From positions 96,121-160,120 of the forward strand of contig CAYPOM010000001.1 in the NCBI GenBank assembly GCA_964412505.1: a stretch of DNA of 64,000 nt, in the 5' to 3' direction. A program made the position numbers and the translations under genes. Shown in pieces: positions 9,436-17,800 of this stretch. The notes beneath the pieces are model-generated. The model was not told the DNA's origin, did not search any database, and was given only the letters and a program-made list of their open reading frames with translations. How positions within the stretch are numbered: position 1 is the stretch's first letter; the number at the start of each line of letters is the position of its first letter. The DNA is from CAYLKK01 sp964412505 (lineage in GTDB: Bacteria; Pseudomonadota; Alphaproteobacteria; UBA3830; CAYLKK01).

Positions 9436-11367
9436 ATGGTGAAAAATAGATTATTGGCGACAAGTATAGTTGCTTTAGGAATGTTTTATAGCGCAGAAGG
9501 GATGAATGGATTGCCAAAGCTTAATCTTACCCCTAGGAATACAAATCCAGTAAATCAATTTGCAACTGTTACACAATTTATAAACAGTTCGAATGCCACA
9601 AATCTGCATGTTAATGAAGATCAAGAACGTATTCTAAAAAGCTTTCAAGATTTGTCGGAGAAGCTTATTGATACTGAAATAACAGATGAGGAGTTTGAGC
9701 AAGTTGTTGAAGATAATTTGGATCTTGTCTTAAATTCCATACAATTTGATAACGATGGTACGATTTCTGAAATTAGTAATGTATTAGTAGACTTTTTGGT
9801 TAATATAGTATCAAAAGGATGTATTCATAAGGAATATTACGAAAAAATCATTATTCCTGCTGGAAAAAGCTTTTTCACATTGTGGAATAAAGATAATCAA
9901 AAGATGAACGTTGGAAAACTTTTGCAAATTATCGGCGCGCTTAATGAGAAGGAGTTGGATGATGAAGAGAAAATCAATATTGATGATTTTAAAGAGGACA
10001 TAAAAGCAAATCCATATAAATATTTTGTGTATACCGATAGCGAATCCAAAGATTCTCGAGATGCAAAAATATTGCTATTACGTACATTCAAAGAATATTA
10101 TAAAGGTGCTATGAATGAAATTTATAGTAACCAAGTTGAATTATTAAAAAATGCATCTAAAATAATAAGATCATTTCAAGATAATGACTTTTATTATACA
10201 ACTCGTATGTTAGTCGAAGCTGGTTTTAAAACAAAAGATAGAAATACACTATGCACATTAGACAATTACTGCCTATTTATTGCTTCTAGGTATTTTGAAA
10301 CGCTTGAGGATCATATCAATTTAACGAATGTTTCAAAGCGATGTAGAGGCAACATGGAAAAATTCCATTACAATCCAATTTCTGTCAATGAGAGAACGGT
10401 AAAATTCTTTCCTAACGTAGAGACGTTACATCTTTATAATAAAGATGACAAATATTTAGAAGGCTGGAGAATAGAGAAATATGTTGATTGGAGACATTTA
10501 TCATTTATTGAAATGTTAGAGGAAAGAAAGCATAATAAGATTATTGAATTTAAGGAAATGGTTCTTGAGCGTAATGATTTTTATAAGTTCTTACAAAAAG
10601 CAACTCAAGAGTTAGTTCAACAAGACATTATTACAATGTCTGTAAATCGTAAGAAATGTTCAAAAGGTAACATTACGCATATAGATCTGAACAAAATTAA
10701 AGCGGAAATTGTTGAGATTAGTAATAGGTGTTTTCAGAAATACATTGCATTAACATCTATACGTATGCCAAGTTGTGTCCATAGCCTTAATATAGCCTGT
10801 TTTTACGGGTGTGAAGCATTAACATCTATAAGTATTCCAAGCAGTGTTAGTAAATTGGGGGATAGCTGCTTCGCTTGCTGTGAATCGTTAAAAAATATCG
10901 ATATTCAAGGTGTAGTTAGCGACCTTCATTCTAGATGTTTTTACGGGTGTAAAGCATTAACATCTATAAGTATTCCAAGCAGTGTTACTTTTTTGGGGGG
11001 TAGCTGCTTCGCTTACTGTGAATCGTTAAAAGAGATTGTTATTCCAGATGGAGTCGAAAATATCCCTTGGAACTGTTTTTACGGGTGTAAATCATTAACA
11101 TCTATAAGGCTCCCAAGCAGTGTTAGTAAATTGGGAGATGTCTGCTTTTTTGGCTGTGGATCATTGCTAGAAGTAACTCTTCCTAGTAGGTTAAAAACTT
11201 TTGGACAGTGTTGTTTCGCGAATTGTCTCTCATTAACCACATTCCATATAGATATGTTAAATGGAGAGACAAAGACATTTAATATTACTGCTGTCAAAGA
11301 TCCAACAGATCAAATTATTGAAGAAATGACAAAATTAAGAAACCTCAATTTGCCTTCTAAAAAATAA
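9436..11367 (+). CDS. Secreted BspA-like leucine-rich-repeat protein with protist-like middle region
   Basis: The ATG at 9436 is preceded by GGAGG at 5 bases and gives 643 residues. A signal peptide (MVKNRLLATSIVALGMFYSA) is followed by a helical region to about 270. Residues about 278-350 contain ASRYFETLEDHINL, GNMEKFHYNPIS and FFPNVETLHLYNKDD. From memory this is the characteristic pattern of the N-terminal part of Entamoeba BspA-like proteins, and the following YVDWRHLSF stretch also fits. Residues about 430-605 are BspA/TpLRR repeats of roughly 23 residues (LTSISIPSSV, CFYGCKAL, CFAYCESL). A 38-residue tail ends in LNLPSKK. The family acts in adhesion or host contact; that role here is inferred. 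The signal-peptide DNA and the tail DNA both recur elsewhere in the window. Confidence 0.85.
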   Translation: MVKNRLLATSIVALGMFYSAEGMNGLPKLNLTPRNTNPVNQFATVTQFINSSNATNLHVNEDQERILKSFQDLSEKLIDTEITDEEFEQVVEDNLDLVLNSIQFDNDGTISEISNVLVDFLVNIVSKGCIHKEYYEKIIIPAGKSFFTLWNKDNQKMNVGKLLQIIGALNEKELDDEEKINIDDFKEDIKANPYKYFVYTDSESKDSRDAKILLLRTFKEYYKGAMNEIYSNQVELLKNASKIIRSFQDNDFYYTTRMLVEAGFKTKDRNTLCTLDNYCLFIASRYFETLEDHINLTNVSKRCRGNMEKFHYNPISVNERTVKFFPNVETLHLYNKDDKYLEGWRIEKYVDWRHLSFIEMLEERKHNKIIEFKEMVLERNDFYKFLQKATQELVQQDIITMSVNRKKCSKGNITHIDLNKIKAEIVEISNRCFQKYIALTSIRMPSCVHSLNIACFYGCEALTSISIPSSVSKLGDSCFACCESLKNIDIQGVVSDLHSRCFYGCKALTSISIPSSVTFLGGSCFAYCESLKEIVIPDGVENIPWNCFYGCKSLTSIRLPSSVSKLGDVCFFGCGSLLEVTLPSRLKTFGQCCFANCLSLTTFHIDMLNGETKTFNITAVKDPTDQIIEEMTKLRNLNLPSKK

Positions 11368-11392
11368 TTTAATCTATTTTGGCTAAATATTA

Positions 11393-11419
11393 CGCTTTCA
11401 CAACACGAAGGCGTTTTTT
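11393..11419 (+). terminator. Terminator of the LRR gene
   Basis: CGCTTTC and GAAGGCG pair around ACAACAC and are followed by six T, 25 bases after the LRR stop codon. A near-identical hairpin occurs at 33860-33887 behind a detached copy of the LRR C-terminus. Confidence 0.85.
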
Positions 11420-11489
11420 GTGTATGAGTAGAGAAATATTAAGTTCTATGGAGTTTTTAGCATTCTGGATGTGAATAAACTTAAGAGGA

Positions 11490-11518
11490 TTGATAAATGA
11501 TAGCATTTATTATAAACT
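11490..11518 (+). promoter_or_regulatory. Promoter of tRNA-Arg
   Basis: TTGATA at 11490-11495 and TAAACT at 11513-11518 are separated by 17 bp, a sigma-70 arrangement ending 11 bases before the tRNA. The same TAAACT -10 hexamer serves tRNA-Phe at 19932. Confidence 0.65.
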
Positions 11519-11529
11519 GTCATTTGTAA

Positions 11530-11606
11530 GAAGTCGTAGCTCAGCAGGATAGAGCGCAAGATTCCTAATCTTGAGGCCGAGGGTTCGAATCCCTCCGACT
11601 TCACCA
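11530..11606 (+). tRNA. tRNA-Arg(CCT)
   Basis: The acceptor stem GAAGTCG/CGACTTC, D arm, anticodon stem CAAGA/TCTTG with loop TTCCTAA (anticodon CCT, reading AGG), T arm GGGTTCGAATCCC and an encoded CCA are all present. It is a single-gene unit between the LRR terminator and the convergent obgE. Confidence 0.95.
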
Positions 11607-11652
11607 TTGATGCAGTTTTTCATACCTGTTATAGCGTAATAGAGAATAAAGC

Positions 11653-12666
11653 CTAAACTGATTCTTCATCATTTGCACTATCAGACAAGGTTTCAGATAT
11701 GCACTCAAGTAGATTTTTAATTCTATCGTCAGGAGCAGCTGCAGAAATAGTGAAAACTTTTCTATTAAATAAATAGCTAAAATCATCAGTTATTTTAGTA
11801 ATATCTATGTCTGATAATAATTCACATTTATTTAGCACAATAATTTCAGGTTTTTCGTCCACTTTATTTCCATATTCAGAAAGCTCATGCCTAACGGTGC
11901 GATATGCTGATATTGGATCTTCTTGCGATGCATCGACTATATGTAAAAGCAGTTTACACCTCTCAAGATGGGCTAAAAATCTATCTCCTAATCCATATCC
12001 AGTATGAGCATTTTCTATAAGCCCCGGAATATCGGCAATTACAAATTCACGATTGTGAGAGCTAGAAACTCCTAATTGAGGTTTTAAGGTTGTAAAAGGG
12101 TAATCAGCAATTTTCGGTTTAGCTCTAGTAACAGCAGATAAAAATGTAGATTTTCCCGCGTTTGGCAGGCCAAGTAACCCTACATCAGCTATCAATTTTA
12201 ACTGAAGCCATACCCACAACTCCTCTCCTTTTGTTCCTTTTTCAAATTTTCTTGGCGCCTGGTTTGTTGAGCTTTTAAACTTATTGTTGCCTCTTCCTCC
12301 CTTCCCTCCATGCGCGATTAGAAACATTTGTCCGTCTTCCAATAGGTCGACTATAATATTTTCTCCAGTTTCATCTAGTATTTCTGTCCCTACAGGAACA
12401 TTTAAAACCATGTCGCTGCCGTAAGCTCCAAATCTATTAGCGCCAGCTCCATTTCCTCCTCTTTGGGCTTTAAAATGCTGCTGATAGCGATAATCTATCA
12501 AAGTGTTGCAATTAGAGACAGCTTTAAAAAAAATATTTCCTCCATTTCCTCCATCGCCGCCATCTGGCCCACCAAACTCTATAAATTTCTCATGTCTGAA
12601 ACTAAGCGCTCCATCCCCACCATCTCCAGCTTTTAAGAAAATTTTTGCTCTGTCTAAAAATTGCAC
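11653..12666 (-). CDS. obgE: GTPase Obg (ribosome assembly)
   Basis: This 337-residue Obg/CgtA protein has the glycine-rich Obg fold at residues 1-158 (KAGDGGDGALSFRHEKFIEF, GGPDGGDGGNGG, HGGKGGRGNN). The G domain follows: G1 GLPNAGKST near 167, switch region DYPFTTLKPQLG, G3 DIPGLIENAH, G4 NKCE and a serine-alanine G5 (ISAAA). Obg GTPases bind the large ribosomal subunit and link growth to stress signals. The usual neighbours rplU and rpmA are absent. The C-terminus is short, with no extended acidic tail. Confidence 0.96.
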   Translation of the reverse strand: MQFLDRAKIFLKAGDGGDGALSFRHEKFIEFGGPDGGDGGNGGNIFFKAVSNCNTLIDYRYQQHFKAQRGGNGAGANRFGAYGSDMVLNVPVGTEILDETGENIIVDLLEDGQMFLIAHGGKGGRGNNKFKSSTNQAPRKFEKGTKGEELWVWLQLKLIADVGLLGLPNAGKSTFLSAVTRAKPKIADYPFTTLKPQLGVSSSHNREFVIADIPGLIENAHTGYGLGDRFLAHLERCKLLLHIVDASQEDPISAYRTVRHELSEYGNKVDEKPEIIVLNKCELLSDIDITKITDDFSYLFNRKVFTISAAAPDDRIKNLLECISETLSDSANDEESV

Positions 12667-12722
12667 AACATCCTCAATGTATCAAAATTTAATATTACTA
12701 CAAAATTATGCTATTGCATAAT

Positions 12723-13550
12723 TTAAAAATAACTAGAATTTGGATCATCATTGTTTATTGGGCATTTAGAACACGTCTTCCCACCTTTGTTCCAAGTTTG
12801 TCTTTGGCTAGTAGAGCTTACGTTAACTGTTGGATTTCTATCTGGTCCTATTGATACTTCACCATGATAAGATGGTATGCCTGGAGGAGGCATAACGATT
12901 ATTGGAGGTACATTCTCTTTCTGAATAATTTGGTTCGGAACAATTTTTGGCGTTATTGTTTGATTTTTCTCATTTACGAAACGACTAGACGATATAGTTG
13001 TTTCATGGTATTGGTTGGATATGTTACTGTTTCCACTGGAAGAATTGCAGCGTTTGCGACAGTTAGAGCTATTACTAGATTTCATTAAACGTTTTTTTTG
13101 TATTTCTAATTGCATCTCTTCGAGTAAATCTGTAGTGTCTTCCCATGACTCAGGAATGGTTTCAGCTCCGTATATTAAAACATCCTGGTATGAATCATAC
13201 TTGCTAGCAGCATCATACATACGTTTCTTTTTGTACTCTTCAGATATCTTCCTAGCCTGTTCAGTGATTTGTTTAGGGTCATCATTAGCTTTGCCCATCA
13301 TATAATTATAAAATCTGACTTTGAACGCATCTTCAGATACTGAAGGTCCTAAATTGTGGTGCCCTCCATTGCGATCCATAAACTCTCTAAAACGCTCATA
13401 ACCAAAAGCATTTGATCGACTGATTTTTATGTTGTCACCATTTTCATATGAGCTGTCAGGCTGACTCAATCTATCGCAAGCTGAACAAGCACAAAATGCA
13501 AAAAGGAACGCTACCATTTTCTGTTTTCGTGAGAAAAAACATAAACTCAT
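12723..13550 (-). CDS. Putative lipoprotein of unknown function
   Basis: This 275-residue protein starts with a hydrophobic segment ending in FCACSACDRL, where the cysteine before DRL could be the lipidated residue of a weak lipobox (CSAC). An internal ATG at codon 12 (MVAFLFAFC) would also give a proper signal peptide. The body is polar, rich in Ser and Asn with a SNSSNCRKRCNSSSGNSN stretch, a proline-rich segment near residue 215 (PPIIVMPPPGIPSYHG), and ends with KTCSKCPINN. No family is recognised. It lies 56 bases downstream of the obgE start region on the same strand and diverges from folB. Confidence 0.6.
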   Translation of the reverse strand: MSLCFFSRKQKMVAFLFAFCACSACDRLSQPDSSYENGDNIKISRSNAFGYERFREFMDRNGGHHNLGPSVSEDAFKVRFYNYMMGKANDDPKQITEQARKISEEYKKKRMYDAASKYDSYQDVLIYGAETIPESWEDTTDLLEEMQLEIQKKRLMKSSNSSNCRKRCNSSSGNSNISNQYHETTISSSRFVNEKNQTITPKIVPNQIIQKENVPPIIVMPPPGIPSYHGEVSIGPDRNPTVNVSSTSQRQTWNKGGKTCSKCPINNDDPNSSYF

Positions 13551-13621
13551 CTATTTATACCCACAAACTTGTGTTATTATAAACGTTGAATTATTGATAA
13601 AAAGATAATAATGCGAGCTTT

Positions 13622-13993
13622 ATGAGAAAATTAACGCTAACATTAAATAATTTAGAGCTGTATGTTTTTTGTGGTTGTAAGGAAGTAGAAAAAAGTGTTC
13701 CAGCAACTATTTTTGTAAAAATAGATATATGTTTCGAAAAGTTAAATGCATGCTATACAGATTTAATTGATGACACAATTTGCTATGATGCATTAACTAA
13801 AGAGATAATGGACGCAACTAAGAATAAACATTACAATCTAATAGAACATCTAGCGGAAACAATATTTGATATAACTAAAAAAAATGTAAACGATAAAGGG
13901 TTAATAGCGACGGTATCCGTTTTGGTCGAAAAAAAAACGATGCAAATATTAAACATGGATTCGGCGCAATTTAGGATAACAGATGATTTGTGA
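13622..13993 (+). CDS. folB: Dihydroneopterin aldolase
   Basis: This 123-residue FolB-type protein converts 7,8-dihydroneopterin to 6-hydroxymethyl-dihydropterin and glycolaldehyde in folate synthesis. It has LTLNNLELYVFCGCKEVEK at the start (the family's glutamate lies in this G...E region), NLIEHLAETIFDI in the middle and VLVEKKT, holding the catalytic lysine region, near 105. The length is normal. The last 11 bases overlap folKP, and the next steps of the pathway follow directly. Confidence 0.88.
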   Translation: MRKLTLTLNNLELYVFCGCKEVEKSVPATIFVKIDICFEKLNACYTDLIDDTICYDALTKEIMDATKNKHYNLIEHLAETIFDITKKNVNDKGLIATVSVLVEKKTMQILNMDSAQFRITDDL

Positions 13994-15245
13994 TGATTTA
14001 CTCAAAATAGTTCCAGAAAGATATAAAGGTAAGATAATTTTAGCACTAGGCTCTAATCTTGGAAACCGAATGCAGAATATACGCGATGCAATTTCTGAAA
14101 TAGGAAAAATAGCAAAAATAGAGGTTAATTCTGTTGTTTTCGAAACGGAGGCAATTACACCAAACGGAGCGCCAGATGAATGGAATGCTCCATTTTTAAA
14201 TACTGTCATTGTAATAGACTCTGGATTAACTGTGTATGAGTTGTTACAGGAATTCAAAAATATAGAGATGCGCTTGGGAAGGGATTTGAGCGCAAAACGT
14301 TGGGCCCCAAGGCCAATAGATATCGATATACTTTTTTATAAAAGTGAAGAAGTAAATGCAGCTGATATAATAATTCCGCACAAGCAAATTCAAAACAGGG
14401 CATTTGTTAGGTCTCTTTTAAATTTTATTGGTTTTAAGTTTGTAGATAGAGATGTGAACGACTATATTCCGCTAAAATCTATTCCATTGGAGCCTAAATT
14501 TGTTGCCGTAGTGAACGTTACGCCTGATTCTTTTTCGGACGGTGGAATGTTTTCTTGCAACGATGATGTATTTAAGCAAATTGTCGAATACAATAATGTC
14601 GGCGCAGATATAATTGAGATTGGTGGGCAGTCAACACGGCCAGGCGCAACACAAATAGATGCTTCTGAAGAGTTAAGTAGAATAGAAGAAATACTTGATT
14701 TGATGGGTGGCAAAGATATTAACATAGGCGTTGATACATTCTACGATAATATAGCGGAAATAGCGATTAGAAAGTACGGAGTAAAATTTATAAGTAACGT
14801 GAAAGGTGTGTTTTCTCTAAAAACATTGCGGGTGATGGCTGATTATGATGTCAAAATGGCTATATTATTTAATCATGGTTCTCCAGATATGGTAGATGAT
14901 TGGTATAAGAATACGATCAATATTGCTAAAAAAAACGGAATACGAGATGAAAATATTGTCTTAGATGTCGGAGTGGGTTTCGGGAAAACGCCGTTCGAAA
15001 GTTGGGGTATGAAGTCTATAATAACTAAATTTAAAGAATATCCCCATAAAATAATGGTCGGACATTCAAGAAAGTCCTTTCTACAAAAACTTGCAGTAAC
15101 AGCGCCAAAAGAACGAGATATTTATACACTTGCGATATCGGATTCGTTGATGAAAATTGGTGTAGACTACCTTCGAGTTCACAATCTACAAATTCATGCT
15201 GATTTTTTTTCTGCAAAATATGCATTTGGTGGTTTCGTTGCGTGA
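13983..15245 (+). CDS. folKP: Bifunctional HPPK / dihydropteroate synthase fusion
   Basis: Residues 1 to about 155 are 6-hydroxymethyl-dihydropterin pyrophosphokinase (LALGSNLGNRMQNIRDA, the signature RWAPRPIDIDILFY, IIPHKQIQNRAF). Residues about 170-420 are dihydropteroate synthase (VVNVTPDSFSDGG, IIEIGGQSTRPGA, VDTF, LDVGVGFGKT, MVGHSRKSFL). Together with FolB the operon supplies three consecutive folate steps. As separate genes these are folK and folP; here they are one 420-residue chain with a short linker. The DHPS sulfonamide-binding loops look intact. The gene starts inside folB and overlaps rsmG by 4 bases. Confidence 0.94.
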   Translation: MICDDLLKIVPERYKGKIILALGSNLGNRMQNIRDAISEIGKIAKIEVNSVVFETEAITPNGAPDEWNAPFLNTVIVIDSGLTVYELLQEFKNIEMRLGRDLSAKRWAPRPIDIDILFYKSEEVNAADIIIPHKQIQNRAFVRSLLNFIGFKFVDRDVNDYIPLKSIPLEPKFVAVVNVTPDSFSDGGMFSCNDDVFKQIVEYNNVGADIIEIGGQSTRPGATQIDASEELSRIEEILDLMGGKDINIGVDTFYDNIAEIAIRKYGVKFISNVKGVFSLKTLRVMADYDVKMAILFNHGSPDMVDDWYKNTINIAKKNGIRDENIVLDVGVGFGKTPFESWGMKSIITKFKEYPHKIMVGHSRKSFLQKLAVTAPKERDIYTLAISDSLMKIGVDYLRVHNLQIHADFFSAKYAFGGFVA

Positions 15246-15871
15246 AAATGACCGAGCGACAGGTAAAAAAGATTATAGAAGAACGTTTTAATGTTTCACG
15301 TGAAACATTAAAGAAGATAGAAGAATATGAAAAGTTATTACTAAAGTGGAATAAGCGCATAAATTTGATATCAGCAAAGACAGAAGTAGAAGTCTGGGAA
15401 CGGCATATACTAGATAGTTTGCAATTAATACCGCATGTTTCTGGCACGAATGTGTTAGATATAGGTAGTGGTGGCGGTCTTCCGGCGATAATCTTGTCTA
15501 TATGTCTGGGGGAACGAGTTAAAATCGTATGTGTTGATTCTGATTTTCGGAAATGTGCATTTTTAAATGCTGTTAAATTAGCACTAAATCTTAATGTTGA
15601 TGTAAAGTGTTGTCGCGTTGAGGAGCTGCTGGCAGATGATGTTGAATTTGACCTTATTACAGCTCGAGGTTTTAAGTCGATAAAAGAGATGTTACCTGCT
15701 CTAAATAAATTAAAATGTAAGGGCGTATTCTTGAAAGGAGGGAAGTGCGAAGATGAGGTATGTGATGCTCAAAGCTTGTTCTCTTTTAAGTTTGAGCTGT
15801 TTGATAGTATAACGCACAGATTGGGAAAAATTATAGCTATAGAAGATGTCCAGCGTGTTGTAAGTCTATAA
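15242..15871 (+). CDS. rsmG: 16S rRNA (guanine527-N7)-methyltransferase
   Basis: This 209-residue RsmG/GidB methylates G527 of 16S rRNA. It has the LLKWNKRINLIS motif, ERHILDSLQL, the SAM motif VLDIGSGGGLPAI, and RGFKSIKEMLP. The GTG at 15242 overlaps the folKP stop (GTGA); an ATG two codons later is possible. Codons around NVSRETL contain a perfect parS palindrome. In many bacteria rsmG sits with mnmG and parAB at the origin; here neither is adjacent, and folate genes precede it while a tRNA follows. Confidence 0.94.
   Translation: MKMTERQVKKIIEERFNVSRETLKKIEEYEKLLLKWNKRINLISAKTEVEVWERHILDSLQLIPHVSGTNVLDIGSGGGLPAIILSICLGERVKIVCVDSDFRKCAFLNAVKLALNLNVDVKCCRVEELLADDVEFDLITARGFKSIKEMLPALNKLKCKGVFLKGGKCEDEVCDAQSLFSFKFELFDSITHRLGKIIAIEDVQRVVSL
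15287..15312. promoter_or_regulatory. parS centromere-like site inside rsmG
   Basis: TGTTTCACGTGAAACA at 15292-15307 is identical to the bacterial parS consensus bound by ParB. The symmetry extends without mismatch to 26 bp (15287-15312). It is embedded in codons for NVSRET, a conserved RsmG segment. Presence of parS points to an origin-proximal location, although parA and parB are not in the window. Confidence 0.85.
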
Positions 15872-15914
15872 AAATATTCCTCTCTTTTCTTGATATGGTG
15901 TATATAAAATGTTG

Positions 15915-15943
15915 TTTACATGGTGAGTTCTATATGTTATCCT
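15915..15943 (+). promoter_or_regulatory. Promoter of tRNA-Thr(CGT)
   Basis: TTTACA at 15915-15920 and TATCCT at 15938-15943 are spaced by 17 bp, 11 bases before the tRNA. Confidence 0.5.
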
Positions 15944-15954
15944 TTAGTTGTGTT

Positions 15955-16030
15955 GCTGGAATAGCTCAGATGGTAGAGCGGCTGATTCGTAATCAGTAGG
16001 TCGGAGGTTCGATTCCTCTTTTCAGCACCA
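15955..16030 (+). tRNA. tRNA-Thr(CGT)
   Basis: The acceptor stem GCTGGAA/TTTCAGC (one G-U pair), D arm, anticodon stem CTGAT/ATCAG with loop TCGTA centred on CGT (reads ACG), T arm GAGGTTCGATTCCTC and CCA are complete. Its 3' two thirds are duplicated in inverted orientation at 27880-27931 beside an integrase gene. Confidence 0.95.
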
Positions 16031-16032
16031 TC
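15981..16032 (+). repeat. 52-bp att-like repeat, copy 1 (3' part of tRNA-Thr)
   Basis: These 52 bases, from the anticodon stem through CCA plus TC, are identical to the reverse complement of 27880-27931. A tRNA 3' end is the usual target of tyrosine recombinases, so this is a candidate attachment site. Confidence 0.7.
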
Positions 16033-16302
16033 CATGAAAAAGCAGAAAATGTAATCCGTAAAAAAATGTTTGGTAGAAATGAGCTGCTATTTTGTCGTTG
16101 AAATGCGTTTTTACTGTTGTTAAGATGTAAGTAGCATTATTATTCGAAATAAGCCTCGATCAATCTTGTGATAAAATACTATGTCAAATATATTCTTGTT
16201 GATATAGTTTTTAATATAAAAATCAACGAAAAATTGCCATCGAAAAAACGAATATTATTTTTTATATGTTGTATTCATGCTGACAGATAAATGCAACCTG
16301 TT

Positions 16303-17676
16303 TTATCGGTTATCTTTTGCTTTCCTTGTGAAGACTTGAAGATTAATTCCAGTGAAATCATGTTTTTTTAATTTCGATTCACATATGTATCCGATAGGAA
16401 AATCTATTTGTTTTACATTTTCTTTGTTGAGGTACATTGAGGCGAGACTTGGTTGAGCATATAGTCTGAATACTCCGAGTGTAGGTTTCATATAAGAACC
16501 ATATAAAGCTATGTCGAATATACTCTTGTCTATCATGTGAACTGGAATACCACTGTCATCTTGCAGGATTACATTGCTTCTCCTTGTGATTAGATCTCGT
16601 AATTTTGAAAATTCACTCATGTGCATGCAATATGAGCAACTTTTTATGATTGTGGCCATGCTATTAGATTCTTTTGTTATAAATGTAAGTAATTTTTCTA
16701 ATCCTTTGGCGTTGTTTTGTAGTTGGCTTTGTATGTAGTAAAGTGTCTTTTCTTCTTTTGTTATGGGGTTGAAAAATACAATTTTGATTGAATCATCGTT
16801 TTTAGATATTAATTTGCTATTGCTGACAGATTTTATTTCATAGCCTAATCTAGATAAGTTTAGCAATATAATCGTCATTGTTCCGCTTATGTGTTTGTTG
16901 TGTAGATCTGTGGCCATTGACATTGTGATGAAGTACCCCTTCAGCAAAAAACTTGATATACTTTGTCTTATAGCCTGTAAAATTTCATCTGTTACTTCGT
17001 TTTGTGTATCAATCGCTCTTCCTGTTCTTTCTTGTCCAATTAATATATATTTTTTTGCTGTCGGGAATAGCATAACTGCATGTGCTGCATCAGGGCCTCC
17101 AAATGGATAAAAAACTGTATCAATATTGGAGCTCTTCTCTCTTAATTCAGATTTTTCAAAATTAATAATTTTAGAGAAACAATATTCATGGATCTTTTGC
17201 CAATTTTCATTTAAAATATTAAAATGGTTTGTGTATGAGTCATTGTTTTTTACGATAGAAACTCCACTGATAAATTTAGCGAACTGATTGATATCTTGGA
17301 ACTTTCGAATTTTGTTATTTTCTATATTTTGTTCTTCTTTGGTTGGTTGATCGTGCATGCTTCCGTTTTTTGAATGTACTGCGCTGTTGTTATATTGAGA
17401 TGTATGATTGTTATCGTTAGTGTTGCTATTTTCTTCTGTGTTCTTGCTGTCTACTGTGCTCCATACACCATTTACTCTGGCTTGTATTTTATAAATGTCT
17501 TTTTGTTCACTTTCTGCTTCTGGAATGTTGTAAACATTAGACTTAACTGTCTCTATTTCTGGTTTGTTTATGGTTGTATCATTTACGTTATTTTGAATTT
17601 CAGTTTCTATTAGCGCCCCATTACAAAAGTAAATTGTGAAAAAACACATACACAAATAAAAATTACGTAATTTCAT
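16303..17676 (-). CDS. Exported protein with a conserved bacterial domain of unknown function
   Basis: This 457-residue protein has a signal peptide (MKLRNFYLCMCFFTIYFCNG) and an Asn/Glu/Ser-rich linker to about residue 130. The globular region contains FYPFGGPDAAHAVMLFPTA, YILIGQERTG, SCSYCMHMSEF, RRSNVILQDDSGIP and YGSYMKPTLGVFRLYAQPSL. I recognise that set of motifs from a family of bacterial proteins of unknown function; the QDDSGIP and YPFxGPD signatures are strongly kept. No catalytic role is known to me. The upstream linker looks unlike the rest and may be lineage-specific. It is followed on the same strand by no close gene. Confidence 0.7.
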   Translation of the reverse strand: MKLRNFYLCMCFFTIYFCNGALIETEIQNNVNDTTINKPEIETVKSNVYNIPEAESEQKDIYKIQARVNGVWSTVDSKNTEENSNTNDNNHTSQYNNSAVHSKNGSMHDQPTKEEQNIENNKIRKFQDINQFAKFISGVSIVKNNDSYTNHFNILNENWQKIHEYCFSKIINFEKSELREKSSNIDTVFYPFGGPDAAHAVMLFPTAKKYILIGQERTGRAIDTQNEVTDEILQAIRQSISSFLLKGYFITMSMATDLHNKHISGTMTIILLNLSRLGYEIKSVSNSKLISKNDDSIKIVFFNPITKEEKTLYYIQSQLQNNAKGLEKLLTFITKESNSMATIIKSCSYCMHMSEFSKLRDLITRRSNVILQDDSGIPVHMIDKSIFDIALYGSYMKPTLGVFRLYAQPSLASMYLNKENVKQIDFPIGYICESKLKKHDFTGINLQVFTRKAKDNR

Positions 17677-17800
17677 AAGAATGTACCCAGAAAGTATTGT
17701 CTATTATAACGTACCAATGTACTAATACGCAAATTTTAGAACATCAAATTACAAATAAAATTTAAAACGGTAAGTGATATAAATTTTTCGAAAAATTGAA

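Noticed and set aside
15242..16302. Chromosomal origin of replication
   Set aside because: parS suggests proximity, but I see no cluster of DnaA boxes, dnaA or parAB here.
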